DNA of 64,000 nucleotides, taken from assembly GCA_017411325.1 (NCBI GenBank), contig JAFQQJ010000019.1, positions 149,472-213,471 on the forward strand, written 5' to 3'. The notes under the pieces are model-generated. The model worked only from the letters and a program-made list of their open reading frames with translations, was not told the origin of the DNA and searched no databases. Numbering within the stretch: position 1 is the first letter of the stretch; every line of letters starts with the position of its first letter. The DNA is from Clostridia bacterium. Lineage in GTDB: Bacteria; Bacillota; Clostridia; CAKSNL01; HGM11501. A program made the position numbers and the translations under genes. Shown here piece after piece: positions 18,185-26,597 of the stretch.

Positions 18185-18469
18185 TTACTCGTACCACCCT
18201 TTACTTAAATCATCCCATTCGGGATTTATTTCATTTATCAGCGCATCCTTCTTTGCCCTTAGCCACCCTTTTATCTTTTTTTCAAAAGCAATAGCCTCTT
18301 TTATATCAGAAGTTTCATTATAATATACAAGCTTAGTCAGGTTATACTTGCTCGAAAACCCTTCTACAAGTCTATTCTTATGCTCATAAATACGCCTTTT
18401 TAAGTCATTGGTCACCCCAGTATAGAGCACCTTATTATTTTTATTGGTTATCATATAGACGTAATACAT
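18185..18469 (-). CDS. GIY-YIG nuclease family protein
   Basis: 94 residues, the size of the stand-alone UPF0213/YhbQ-like GIY-YIG proteins. The motif is seen as VYMITNKN...LYTGVTNDLKRRIYEH, with the conserved Arg in LKRRIYEH and the metal-binding Glu in AIAFEKKIKGW. These act as small DNA nucleases of unclear role. AAAGGAG lies 8 bases before the ATG. The coding sequence is AT-rich compared with its neighbours, and the gene stands alone, flanked on both sides by copies of the same palindromic repeat, which suggests that the repeats and the gene have a shared history. Confidence 0.85.
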   Translation of the reverse strand: MYYVYMITNKNNKVLYTGVTNDLKRRIYEHKNRLVEGFSSKYNLTKLVYYNETSDIKEAIAFEKKIKGWLRAKKDALINEINPEWDDLSKGWYE

Positions 18470-18537
18470 AAGTTCATCTCCTTTTTCTTATTATACTAAA
18501 TTGAAAGGGATATTTCAATTATTATTTCAAGATAAAA

Positions 18538-18570
18538 GAGATCCTTCGGGCAGAGCCCTCAGGATGACAT
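18538..18570. repeat. Right-half copy of the TGTCATTCTGAG repeat
   Basis: GAGATCCTTCGGGCAGAGCC then CTCAGGATGACA, matching the right arm of copies A and B. Part of the 484-bp gap 18470-18953, which is almost entirely repeat sequence. Confidence 0.7.
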
Positions 18571-18581
18571 GGGGGGAGGGC

Positions 18582-18732
18582 TGTCATTCTGAGCGGAGCG
18601 TAAGCGCAGCGAAGAATCTCACGCTTCACTGTCATTCTGACGACGGCGTTTTGCGAAAAAAACGCCTACGGAAGAATCTCTCACTCCAAGCACTGTACAG
18701 GAGATCCTTCGGGCAGAGCCCTCAGGATGACA
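18582..18732. repeat. TGTCATTCTGAG repeat, copy B (151 bp)
   Basis: Same left arm, inner GCGTTTTGC / AAAACGC stem and right arm as copy A, with a few substitutions and short insertions. Same orientation as A. Confidence 0.8.
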
Positions 18733-18744
18733 TGGAGGGAGGGC

Positions 18745-18910
18745 TGTCATTCTGAGCGAAGCGTCAGCGTAGCATTGTCATTCTGAGCGGAGCGAAGAAT
18801 CTCACGCTTCACTGTCATTCTGACGACGGCGTTTTACAAAAACGCCTATGGAAGAATCTCTCATCTATCACCGTGCAGGATATCCTTCGGGCAGAGCCCT
18901 CAGGATGACA
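18745..18910. repeat. TGTCATTCTGAG repeat, copy C (166 bp)
   Basis: Like copies A and B, but its left arm is duplicated: TGTCATTCTGAGCGAAGCG is followed after about 30 bp by TTGTCATTCTGAGCGGAGCG. The inner stem is shortened (GCGTTTTACAAAAACGC). Confidence 0.8.
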
Positions 18911-18924
18911 CGGGGGTGCATAAC

Positions 18925-18953
18925 AAAAAAGGAGGGATTGCTCCCTCCTTTTA
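18925..18953 (-). terminator. Terminator of module 2
   Basis: Stem GGAGGGA / TCCCTCC with a TTGC loop and flanking A/T runs, immediately after the stop codon at 18954. Confidence 0.8.
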
Positions 18954-21437
18954 TCATTTCGTTATTGTAACTGTCTGTGCCTCTCCGTTCCAGGAAACGT
19001 TATAGCCTAAAATTTCCGATACGAATCTTACGGGTATAAAGGTACGGTTTTCCGATATCACCGGGGGATTTAAGAGAGTATACATCATCTTGCCCTTGGG
19101 ATAGCGTGTATCAGACACCCACACGATATTGTTCCATATCTGAAGCTCGATTGTCATAACCTCGGTTTTAAGGGTGATTTTCTCCTTTGCACCGTCCCAG
19201 GCAATTTCTGCGCCCATTTCCTCAACCAATCCTCTTAAGGGGATTAATGTTGAGCCGTTTACGATGAAGGGAGCAACATCCAAAACCTTTTCACTTTCGG
19301 TCTTTTCCCTGCCTTTAACGGCTTTTATGGTTTTATCGCCGATTTTAAGGGTATAGGTTTCGCTTGCTTCTTCCGTTCTTTCCTTTCGTGCCGTTCCCGA
19401 CTCAAAGAAGGAAATGTCCGTTGCGGAAACTCTGCCCGCGTTATATTCCAGAATTTCGATATCGAAATACTTAACCTCGATTTCCTCGTCAAACACAACT
19501 ACCTTTTCCGATACATCATCGGCAAAGGTGACTTCCTTTTCAGAAAATTCAAGACCATCAACTGACCAGCGCAAGATTGCCTTGTACCATAAGCCGTGTT
19601 TATCCTCAGACCGTCTCGGAAGATAATGGAATTCCTTAATCTTATATACCTCGCGGAACTCAACCTCGATGGTTACGGGGCGTGTTCCCGTGGTTTCCGT
19701 CTGCCATATGGTATCCGACCTTCCGTCAAAGGCTCTGTTTATGGTGTTATTGTTCCACACAGGCTCTGTGCAGTAGCCCGTCGTCTCCTCCGTCGGTATC
19801 TGATAGAGTCTGTGAAGCACCTCATAGTCCTGATATGCGGAAAGTGCCACGGTTTCAAGGTCGTCCCTTCCCTTTACGGCACTAAACTCCGCAAAGCTTC
19901 CTATGTTACCGTTTCCTCCCTTTATTATAAGACGTATTCTTTTAGCCTCGATATTTCCCACAAGGCGGAAATTTCTTATTGCACCGAATGCCGCCGTCTG
20001 CGAAAAGGCGATGGACTCGTTTTCAAGTATAGTGTAAAATGCGCCGTCATCCGAGCCTGATGCCTGAAGGTCAAAAAGCTTTACGTCGCCGGAGTGGGAA
20101 TCGGTTCTCGGCAAAATTACAAATTCCGAAATTTTTGTAAGCTCGGGAAGTGTGAAGTCGATGGTATAAGGCGGCTTCTGCAGATTTTTCGCCTTGCCGT
20201 CCTCAACCTCGTAGTAGGAATGCCAGATGGTCTTCTGTTTTCCGTCAATTAAGTTTTTCGCAGGTGCACCCTTAAATTCCGAGTCCGCAGTAGCCGTCCA
20301 GCCTGCCTTCGGCACTTCGTTTTCAACTGTGAAGTCGGAGGCGGGCTCTGCCGGTTTTTCCTCCTTGGGCTCATCCTTTGCAGATTCGCCTTTTTCGCTT
20401 CCTTTAATAAACTCAAGCTCGCCGCAGGTGGCATAGCCTGTTCCGTAGGAATCGGTTATTTCAATTTTTACGCCGAGAAGCTCCATATCGCCCCAGGAGA
20501 GTGTCTGCGCTGCGTGGCGCATGGCATCTGACGAAAGCTTGTATTTAAATATTTCCTTATATTCTTCCCCGTCGGTTGTTCCGTAAACGGTCATCGCCCT
20601 TACGGTTCCCGATTCAGAGTCGCTTCGGGGGGTGTAGATAAGTCCCGACACGGTAAGGGGGCTTACGAAGTTTACGGTGATATAGTGGGGCCACTTTTCA
20701 ACATCCGTAAGCTTTCCGTCTACCACACCGTAGCGGGTATGCCAGAAGGTAGAAGGATTTCCGTCAAATATTTTCTTTATTGTTCCGCCAAGGTCAGATG
20801 TGGTCTCTACAAGCCAGGATGCATCATAGGGGATTTTTTCATAGGGAGCTTCCTCTTCCTTTTTACCGTCAGCGGTAATTGTACCGGGAGTTACAACGGC
20901 GTTTTCAGCCTTTGCCTCACCGCCTGTTAAAAACTGAAGCTCACCGCAGGTGGCATAGCCCGAGCCGTATGAATTGGTTACTTCAATTTTTATGGCGGTC
21001 ATTTCCCTGTTGCCCCAGGAAACTGTTTTGGAATCGAAACGCCCGGCATCGCCTGAAAGCTTATATTCCGCAATTTTTGTAAAGGTTTCCCCGTCGGTGG
21101 ATGAGTATACATTCATCGCCCTGACGGTTCCCGAATCAGAATCGCTTCGGGGTGTGTAGATAAGTCCCGACACGGTTAACGGGCTTATAAAGTTTACGGT
21201 TATGTAGTGAGGCCACTTTTCAACATCAGAAAGCTTTCCGTCAACCACACTGTAGCGGGTGTGCCAGAAGGTTGATGCATTTCCGTCAAATATCTTATTG
21301 ATTGTTCCTCCAATGTCGGAGGTTGTTTCAACAAGCCAGGATGCATCATAGGGGATTTCCGTTTCCGCGGCACATACAGGCACAAGGAGACTTATTGCAA
21401 GCAAAAGTGTAAGAATTATCGAAAATATTTTCTTCAT
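18954..21437 (-). CDS. Secreted four-discoidin-domain protein with stalk domain (module 2 partner)
   Basis: 827 residues. Signal peptide 1-23; four F5/8 type C modules at about 25-175, 207-350, 365-530 and 545-690; copper-amine-oxidase-N-like stalk domain at about 700-827 (FIVNGSTLIPLRGLVEEMGA and RTFIPVRFVSEILGYNVSW). The 'copper amine oxidase' label belongs only to the domain family name; no oxidase part is present. Modules 1 and 2 are near copies (both start IPYDASWLVETTSD), an internal tandem duplication. It follows the GH99-like gene by 13 bp behind an AGGAGG and is probably translated from the same transcript. Likely role: attaching the module to glycans or the wall (inference). Confidence 0.85.
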   Translation of the reverse strand: MKKIFSIILTLLLAISLLVPVCAAETEIPYDASWLVETTSDIGGTINKIFDGNASTFWHTRYSVVDGKLSDVEKWPHYITVNFISPLTVSGLIYTPRSDSDSGTVRAMNVYSSTDGETFTKIAEYKLSGDAGRFDSKTVSWGNREMTAIKIEVTNSYGSGYATCGELQFLTGGEAKAENAVVTPGTITADGKKEEEAPYEKIPYDASWLVETTSDLGGTIKKIFDGNPSTFWHTRYGVVDGKLTDVEKWPHYITVNFVSPLTVSGLIYTPRSDSESGTVRAMTVYGTTDGEEYKEIFKYKLSSDAMRHAAQTLSWGDMELLGVKIEITDSYGTGYATCGELEFIKGSEKGESAKDEPKEEKPAEPASDFTVENEVPKAGWTATADSEFKGAPAKNLIDGKQKTIWHSYYEVEDGKAKNLQKPPYTIDFTLPELTKISEFVILPRTDSHSGDVKLFDLQASGSDDGAFYTILENESIAFSQTAAFGAIRNFRLVGNIEAKRIRLIIKGGNGNIGSFAEFSAVKGRDDLETVALSAYQDYEVLHRLYQIPTEETTGYCTEPVWNNNTINRAFDGRSDTIWQTETTGTRPVTIEVEFREVYKIKEFHYLPRRSEDKHGLWYKAILRWSVDGLEFSEKEVTFADDVSEKVVVFDEEIEVKYFDIEILEYNAGRVSATDISFFESGTARKERTEEASETYTLKIGDKTIKAVKGREKTESEKVLDVAPFIVNGSTLIPLRGLVEEMGAEIAWDGAKEKITLKTEVMTIELQIWNNIVWVSDTRYPKGKMMYTLLNPPVISENRTFIPVRFVSEILGYNVSWNGEAQTVTITK

Positions 21438-21450
21438 CTATACCGCCTCC

Positions 21451-24192
21451 TTAATTTAAGTGTGACATTACGGCATTTACCGTATCTTTAGGTGCTGTTC
21501 CCCTCATGCAAAGGGTGTATGTTCCGTTTCCGAAGCTCTTTACCTCATAGCCATAGCACTCTGCAATGAAGGAAAGAGGAATGTAGATTATTCCGTCAAC
21601 CGCCTTAACGGGAGCAGAAAGCTTGACGGGCGCTCCGTCCGCCTTTGCATCAAGTGTGCCGATAGTGGTATATGTCCACATATAATTTACAGCTTCGGTA
21701 AGGTCATCGTTCATTTCAAAGTGATAGGTACGAAGTACGTTGTAGAAGGAATTGTAGTCCGTCTTTGTTCTGCCGTAGCCCATAACCTCATTGAAGGTAT
21801 CTTCGGGAATGTAGAGAGTTCCGGCCTCTTCAAAGGCACGGACATTTCTATCCTTTTCGTATACCGGCATCTTTGCGCCCGAAACTATCATATTTTCCGC
21901 ACCCGCCTTTATGACGGATGTATCGTAAAGGCTTGCACGTTCGCTTTCTGTAAGAGATGTTTCGGGGATTTCTGTATATACATAGTTGAATCTTCCGTAG
22001 GGAGCCGTGCTGCCTTCCGAGTAGAAGTTCATAAAGTCTTCCTTGCCTGAAACAGAATCCGTCCACTTGAATTCAAAGTCAACTGTGCCTGTTTCACCTA
22101 TTACACTTCTCGGAATTTTAACTGTCATGCTCTTTCCTTCTATATTCAATTCAGCTGTTCCCATTACTTCAAAGTAGGTGCCGTTTGCCTTGGAAAGTGT
22201 TCCCTTTCCGTCAACGTTTACGGCAAAGTCATAGCCTTCCCATCCCGTCTTATACATTCTGTCGGTGTTTATATAAAGGTTTAAGAAGTTTTCGCCTTCT
22301 TTTATGTCGTCTTTGCAGTTTACAAGGAAATAGAAGTTGTCCGCATCAAAGGATACCTTTGCAGAAAGGATTGCATTTACTACCTTTGTTTTGTAGATAT
22401 TGGGCTCAAAGTCTGTTCCCGCCTTTGCATAGCCTATGCTGTTACGCTCATAGGACTGGTCTGCATTGAGGAACTCAGGGCCTACACCGTTCCACTGCGA
22501 AAGGTCGCCCGCAATATCAATGGTTTTCGCTCCGCTTGCCGTAGGTACGGTGCGTACACCTTTATACTTTCTGATAAAGTCAACCATCAGGTTGTAATAG
22601 TCGTCCTTTAATGCTCCTCTTGAAGGCTCAAAGTCACGGCTGTTTTCATCATCGAAGGTATCAACAAAGGCGTTGGGATTTCCGTACCAGTCCTCAAAGC
22701 GGATTGCGGTCTGCTCGTTCCAGCCGTCAATGTAGATAAATTCGGGCTCTGCACTGAGGGCTAATGCTGCCTGCTCACGGAAGAAGTATGCCTTTCTTGC
22801 ACCGTCAGCTGTATAGTCCTCGCCGAATACCTCGGAAAATCCTCTTCCCTTGGCATATTCGTTTGATGCCGCACCGCCAAGTCCCATTGCCGCATTGGTA
22901 AGGGTATTTATGGAACAGCCCACAGCCATAAATTCAGGTCTTCCCGTCTCGTCGGGGTTACGGAGCTTCTGGGGGAAGTGTTCAAGCCAGAACCACTCGT
23001 TGGGTTTAACCTCGCTGTCTCTCGTTCCGCCGTAACGGAAGGTGAAAAAGTCGTGAATTTCATCTACCAGCGAAAGCTGTGCCGTGTCCTTTGAATTTGC
23101 CTGTGCAACGGCATATTCCTTACGGGTATTTGCAAAAATAAGAGGCTTTCCGTCAAGGTAGTACCAGATATCTGAATAGTCGTTTTCCACAAAGCAGCTC
23201 ATATAAATGGATGCAGGCTGCGTAAAGCTGTACTGATTGGGCATTACGATTGATCCAAGCACGGAAATTTTCGGAACGTTGAGCCCCGTCGATTTCGCAT
23301 CGCGGAAGGCTTCTGCCACAACCTTAAGAGAGCTTACAAAGTTATAGCCGTTATTTGTATAGTCAAAGAATATTACGTCAACGCCCGCATGGGAAAGCAT
23401 TTCGGCGTGCTTTCTGTAAACCCAGTAGTCATAGGAATCATAAAAGCCAAGTGCCGGCTCTGACCAGTAATATATGCTGTTTAAGTCCCACGCCTTGTGG
23501 AAGTAGTCGTATCTTGCTTCGGGTGAAGCTTTAATTACGTCCCCGATTACCGTCGCACGGGTTTTAGCCGTATCCGATGTAAACCAGTTCCAGTACATTA
23601 TGCCCACATCACGTCCGTCGGTTTTAACGGCCCCTGCTTCAGGATAGTCTGCCACCTTTCTTCCATATGAATCCGTTGCCGCCCAGGTATCGGAATAAAG
23701 GTCAATGACAGCATCATCGGATACCTGAACGGATTTCGTATCACGCACATAATCTTCCTTTGAAAGAATGACCTTTTTAATATCGCTTCCGCCGCGGGAT
23801 GCACCGTAGAGCGAAACGAAGTAAAGGTCGTGTTTTCCTTCCGTCGCTTTTACGGGTGCTTTGAAAAGGTCTTCTCTGTTTTCGTCCATTACAAGATAGC
23901 CTGTTACATTGCCTGTGAGCGGATCGTCGGTTTTAATCATAAGAGTATCGCCGTTTGCCCCTCCGGTAACAACATTTTTCGCTTCGATTGCGATATGCTT
24001 TATCCCGGTAAGGTCCACATTCTTAAACCCGAAATAATCGTCCTTTTTTGAATACCGGAGAATTTCTCCGTTTATTGTTGCTCCCGACAAAATATCCGCA
24101 TCCGCCGCATTAAGTTTAATTTCACCCTCTGCAGATACAGGAATTGAAAAAATCATCAGGGTTGCCAGAATAATTGCAAGTATTTTTTTCAA
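21451..24192 (-). CDS. Secreted GH99/WbsX-like TIM-barrel protein (module 2)
   Basis: 913 residues with the same order as the module 1 protein: signal peptide (MKKILAIILATLMIFSIPVSA), CBM6-like region ending GKHDLYFVSLYG, barrel with YYWSEPALGFYDSYDYWVYRKHAEM and GVDVIFFDYTN, CBM9-like region (INTDRMYKTGWEGYDF), stalk domain. One difference stands out: the WNEW motif of the paralogues reads WNEQ here, so if the second Trp matters, activity or specificity may differ. The start codon is TTG at 24192, supported by AAGGAAGGG; no in-frame ATG fits better. First gene of a two-gene operon, divergent from the topoisomerase gene. Confidence 0.7.
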   Translation of the reverse strand: MKKILAIILATLMIFSIPVSAEGEIKLNAADADILSGATINGEILRYSKKDDYFGFKNVDLTGIKHIAIEAKNVVTGGANGDTLMIKTDDPLTGNVTGYLVMDENREDLFKAPVKATEGKHDLYFVSLYGASRGGSDIKKVILSKEDYVRDTKSVQVSDDAVIDLYSDTWAATDSYGRKVADYPEAGAVKTDGRDVGIMYWNWFTSDTAKTRATVIGDVIKASPEARYDYFHKAWDLNSIYYWSEPALGFYDSYDYWVYRKHAEMLSHAGVDVIFFDYTNNGYNFVSSLKVVAEAFRDAKSTGLNVPKISVLGSIVMPNQYSFTQPASIYMSCFVENDYSDIWYYLDGKPLIFANTRKEYAVAQANSKDTAQLSLVDEIHDFFTFRYGGTRDSEVKPNEWFWLEHFPQKLRNPDETGRPEFMAVGCSINTLTNAAMGLGGAASNEYAKGRGFSEVFGEDYTADGARKAYFFREQAALALSAEPEFIYIDGWNEQTAIRFEDWYGNPNAFVDTFDDENSRDFEPSRGALKDDYYNLMVDFIRKYKGVRTVPTASGAKTIDIAGDLSQWNGVGPEFLNADQSYERNSIGYAKAGTDFEPNIYKTKVVNAILSAKVSFDADNFYFLVNCKDDIKEGENFLNLYINTDRMYKTGWEGYDFAVNVDGKGTLSKANGTYFEVMGTAELNIEGKSMTVKIPRSVIGETGTVDFEFKWTDSVSGKEDFMNFYSEGSTAPYGRFNYVYTEIPETSLTESERASLYDTSVIKAGAENMIVSGAKMPVYEKDRNVRAFEEAGTLYIPEDTFNEVMGYGRTKTDYNSFYNVLRTYHFEMNDDLTEAVNYMWTYTTIGTLDAKADGAPVKLSAPVKAVDGIIYIPLSFIAECYGYEVKSFGNGTYTLCMRGTAPKDTVNAVMSHLN

Positions 24193-24224
24193 AGCTATTC
24201 CCTTCCTTTCAGTTTGATAATATA

Positions 24225-24253
24225 ATTATACATTATCCCGTGCTTTTTGTCTT
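24225..24253 (-). promoter_or_regulatory. Probable activator-dependent promoter of module 2
   Basis: On the minus strand AAGACA (24248-24253, poor -35), 17-bp spacer, TATAAT (24225-24230). A weak -35 next to direct repeats suggests activator dependence. Confidence 0.55.
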
Positions 24254-24287
24254 TATCATCAATTCCGACGTATTTATCATTTATTCC
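24252..24287. promoter_or_regulatory. 21-bp-spaced direct repeats abutting module 2 promoter
   Basis: TTTATCATCAATTCC (24252-24266) and TTTATCATTTATTCC (24273-24287): 13 of 15 bases identical, starts exactly 21 bp apart, the promoter-proximal copy overlapping the -35 box by 2 bp. The geometry resembles AraC-family activator sites such as araI1/araI2. Confidence 0.55.
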
Positions 24288-24368
24288 ACGAAAAATTTTT
24301 CTTTTCTTTTTGGGAAAAATGTGGTATTATATATTAATGGAAGAAATTTTGAAAGGAGAAGTGTCATT

Positions 24369-26561
24369 ATGAGCGAAGAATTAAAGGCCCGTCAGGTGGA
24401 TCAGCTCATCACCGATACCTTAAGAACAAACTATATGCCCTACGCCATGAGCGTTATTGTATCCCGTGCAATCCCCGAGATTGACGGTCTTAAGCCCTCA
24501 CACAGAAAGTTACTCTACACTATGTATAAAATGGGCTTGCTTACAGGCGTCAGAACAAAAAGCTCCAACGTTGTGGGACAGACCATGAAGTTAAACCCCC
24601 ACGGCGATATGGCAATATATGATACATTGGTAAGACTTACAAGGGGCAATGCATCGCTTTTGTACCCCTTTGTTGACTCAAAGGGTTCCTTTGGTAAAAA
24701 GTACAGCCGTGATATGGCGTCTGCCGCAGCCCGTTATACGGAGGTTAAGCTTGCCCCCATATCAGCGGAGCTATTTTCCGATATTGATAAAAACAACGTT
24801 GACTTTGTGGATAACTTTGATGCCACAATGAAAGAGCCCGTGCTCCTCCCCGTTACTTTCCCGAATATACTGGCAAATCCCAACCTCGGTATTGCCGTTG
24901 GTATGGCAAGTAACATCTGCTCCTTTAACTTGAAGGAGCTTTGCGATACAACCATCGCCCTTATGAAGGATAAAAATGCCGATATTACGGAAACACTTCT
25001 TGCTCCGGATTTCCCCGGCGGCGGACAGATACTTTATGATAAGGAGCTTTTCCGCTCCATCTACGAGACGGGACGCGGAAGCTTCAAGGTTCGCTCCAAG
25101 TGGCGTTATGACAAGAAGAATCAGTGTATCGAGGTTTATGAAATCCCCTACACCACCCAGGCAGAACTTATCATAGAAGCAATCGCAAAGCTTGTGAAGG
25201 ACGGAAAGGCAAAGGAGATATCAGACCTTCGCGACGAAACAGATTTAAGCGGTCTTAAAATTACCATTGATGTAAAGCGCGGCACAGATCCCGATAAATT
25301 AATGGCGCTTTTATTTGCAAAGACACCCCTTGAGGACAGCTTTGGCTGTAACTTCAACATCCTTGTAAAAAACCGCCCCATGGTACTGGGTGTCCGTGCA
25401 ATATTGCTTGAATGGCTCGCCTTCAGAATGGATTGCGTAAAGAGAAGAATTCTGTTTGACATTGACAAGAAAAATTCAACACTTCATCTTTTATACGGTC
25501 TCCGTAAGATTTTACTTGATCTTGACAAGGCGATAAAAATTGTCCGTGATACGGAAAACGATGCGGATGTTGTTCCCAATTTAATGCAGGGCTTCGGCAT
25601 CGACGAAACCCAGGCAAACTTTGTTGCGGAAATAAAGCTCCGTAATATGAACAAGGAATACATCTTAAAGAAAATCGCCGATGTGGATGAGCTTGAAAAG
25701 GAAATTGCCGATCTTACGGAAACAGTTAAGAGCGATGCGAAAATCAAGAAGCTTATCGCTTCTGAGCTTAAGGATGTTGCCGCAAAATACGGTGAGGAGC
25801 GAAAGAGTGAAATCATTCAGGCAGATGATGTTCCCGTGGTTGAGGCAGCAAGTGAGGTTGAGGACTATAACTTAAAGATGTTCTTAACAAGGGACAACTA
25901 CTTAAAGAAAATTACTCTCGTTTCCTTAAGAAGTGCAGCAGACCATAAGCTTAAGGACGGTGACGAAATCATTTCAGAGCAGGAATCCACCAACAGAAGT
26001 GATCTTTTACTCTTCTCGGATAAAGCTGTTGTTTACAAGATGAAGATTTCAGATCTTCCCGACTGCAAGGCAAGCTCCTTCGGTGAATACATCCCGAACT
26101 TAATTGAGCTTGACGAGGGCGAGAAGATTATAAAGATTGTGGCAACGGACAATTACGAAGGCATTATGCTCTTTGCCTTTGAAAACGGTAAGGTTGCAAA
26201 GGTGCCCTTAAAGAGCTATGAAACCAAGACCAACCGTAAGAAGCTTATAAATGCATATTCCGACGCATCCCCCATCGTGGGAATTATCTATACGGTTGCC
26301 GAGACAGATGTGCTCGCTGAAACCAGCAATGCAAAGCTTCTTTGCTTTAACACCGAATCGGTTAATATGAAGACCACCCGTGATACTCAGGGCGTAAAGG
26401 CACTTACACTTAAGAAGAATGCAACACTTAAGTCAATCTGTCTTGCATCCGAATCCAAGGTTGCCGACCCCAAAAAGTATTACACCAAAAACATCCCTGC
26501 CGCAGGCTTTTTCCTGAAGGCCTCGGACAAGGCACCCCAGATGTCGTTATTTGAAGATTAG
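24369..26561 (+). CDS. parC: Type IIA DNA topoisomerase subunit A, ParC-like
   Basis: 730 residues. The breakage-reunion subunit that cuts and reseals the G-segment; decatenation or relaxation depends on the B partner. Seen: the N-terminal YAMSVIVSRAIPEIDGLKPSHRK block, the active-site Tyr123 in AAARYTE, the GIAVGMASNI loop, a coiled-coil tower region about 400-500, and a beta-pinwheel-like C-terminus. The GyrA-box QRRGGRG is absent, favouring ParC over GyrA. ATG at 24369 is chosen because it follows AAAGGAG and begins the conserved region; upstream in-frame codons run into the opposite promoter region. No B subunit gene is adjacent, unlike the usual parE-parC arrangement. It ends at a shared terminator with metH. 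Confidence 0.88.
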   Translation: MSEELKARQVDQLITDTLRTNYMPYAMSVIVSRAIPEIDGLKPSHRKLLYTMYKMGLLTGVRTKSSNVVGQTMKLNPHGDMAIYDTLVRLTRGNASLLYPFVDSKGSFGKKYSRDMASAAARYTEVKLAPISAELFSDIDKNNVDFVDNFDATMKEPVLLPVTFPNILANPNLGIAVGMASNICSFNLKELCDTTIALMKDKNADITETLLAPDFPGGGQILYDKELFRSIYETGRGSFKVRSKWRYDKKNQCIEVYEIPYTTQAELIIEAIAKLVKDGKAKEISDLRDETDLSGLKITIDVKRGTDPDKLMALLFAKTPLEDSFGCNFNILVKNRPMVLGVRAILLEWLAFRMDCVKRRILFDIDKKNSTLHLLYGLRKILLDLDKAIKIVRDTENDADVVPNLMQGFGIDETQANFVAEIKLRNMNKEYILKKIADVDELEKEIADLTETVKSDAKIKKLIASELKDVAAKYGEERKSEIIQADDVPVVEAASEVEDYNLKMFLTRDNYLKKITLVSLRSAADHKLKDGDEIISEQESTNRSDLLLFSDKAVVYKMKISDLPDCKASSFGEYIPNLIELDEGEKIIKIVATDNYEGIMLFAFENGKVAKVPLKSYETKTNRKKLINAYSDASPIVGIIYTVAETDVLAETSNAKLLCFNTESVNMKTTRDTQGVKALTLKKNATLKSICLASESKVADPKKYYTKNIPAAGFFLKASDKAPQMSLFED

Positions 26562-26562
26562 T

Positions 26563-26597
26563 AAAAAGATGTGAGCCGACGGCTCACATCTTTTTAT
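26563..26597. terminator. Bidirectional terminator between parC and metH
   Basis: AAAAAGATGTGAGCC / GGCTCACATCTTTTT stem with CGAC-type loop; it overlaps the last bases of metH on the opposite strand. Confidence 0.85.
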
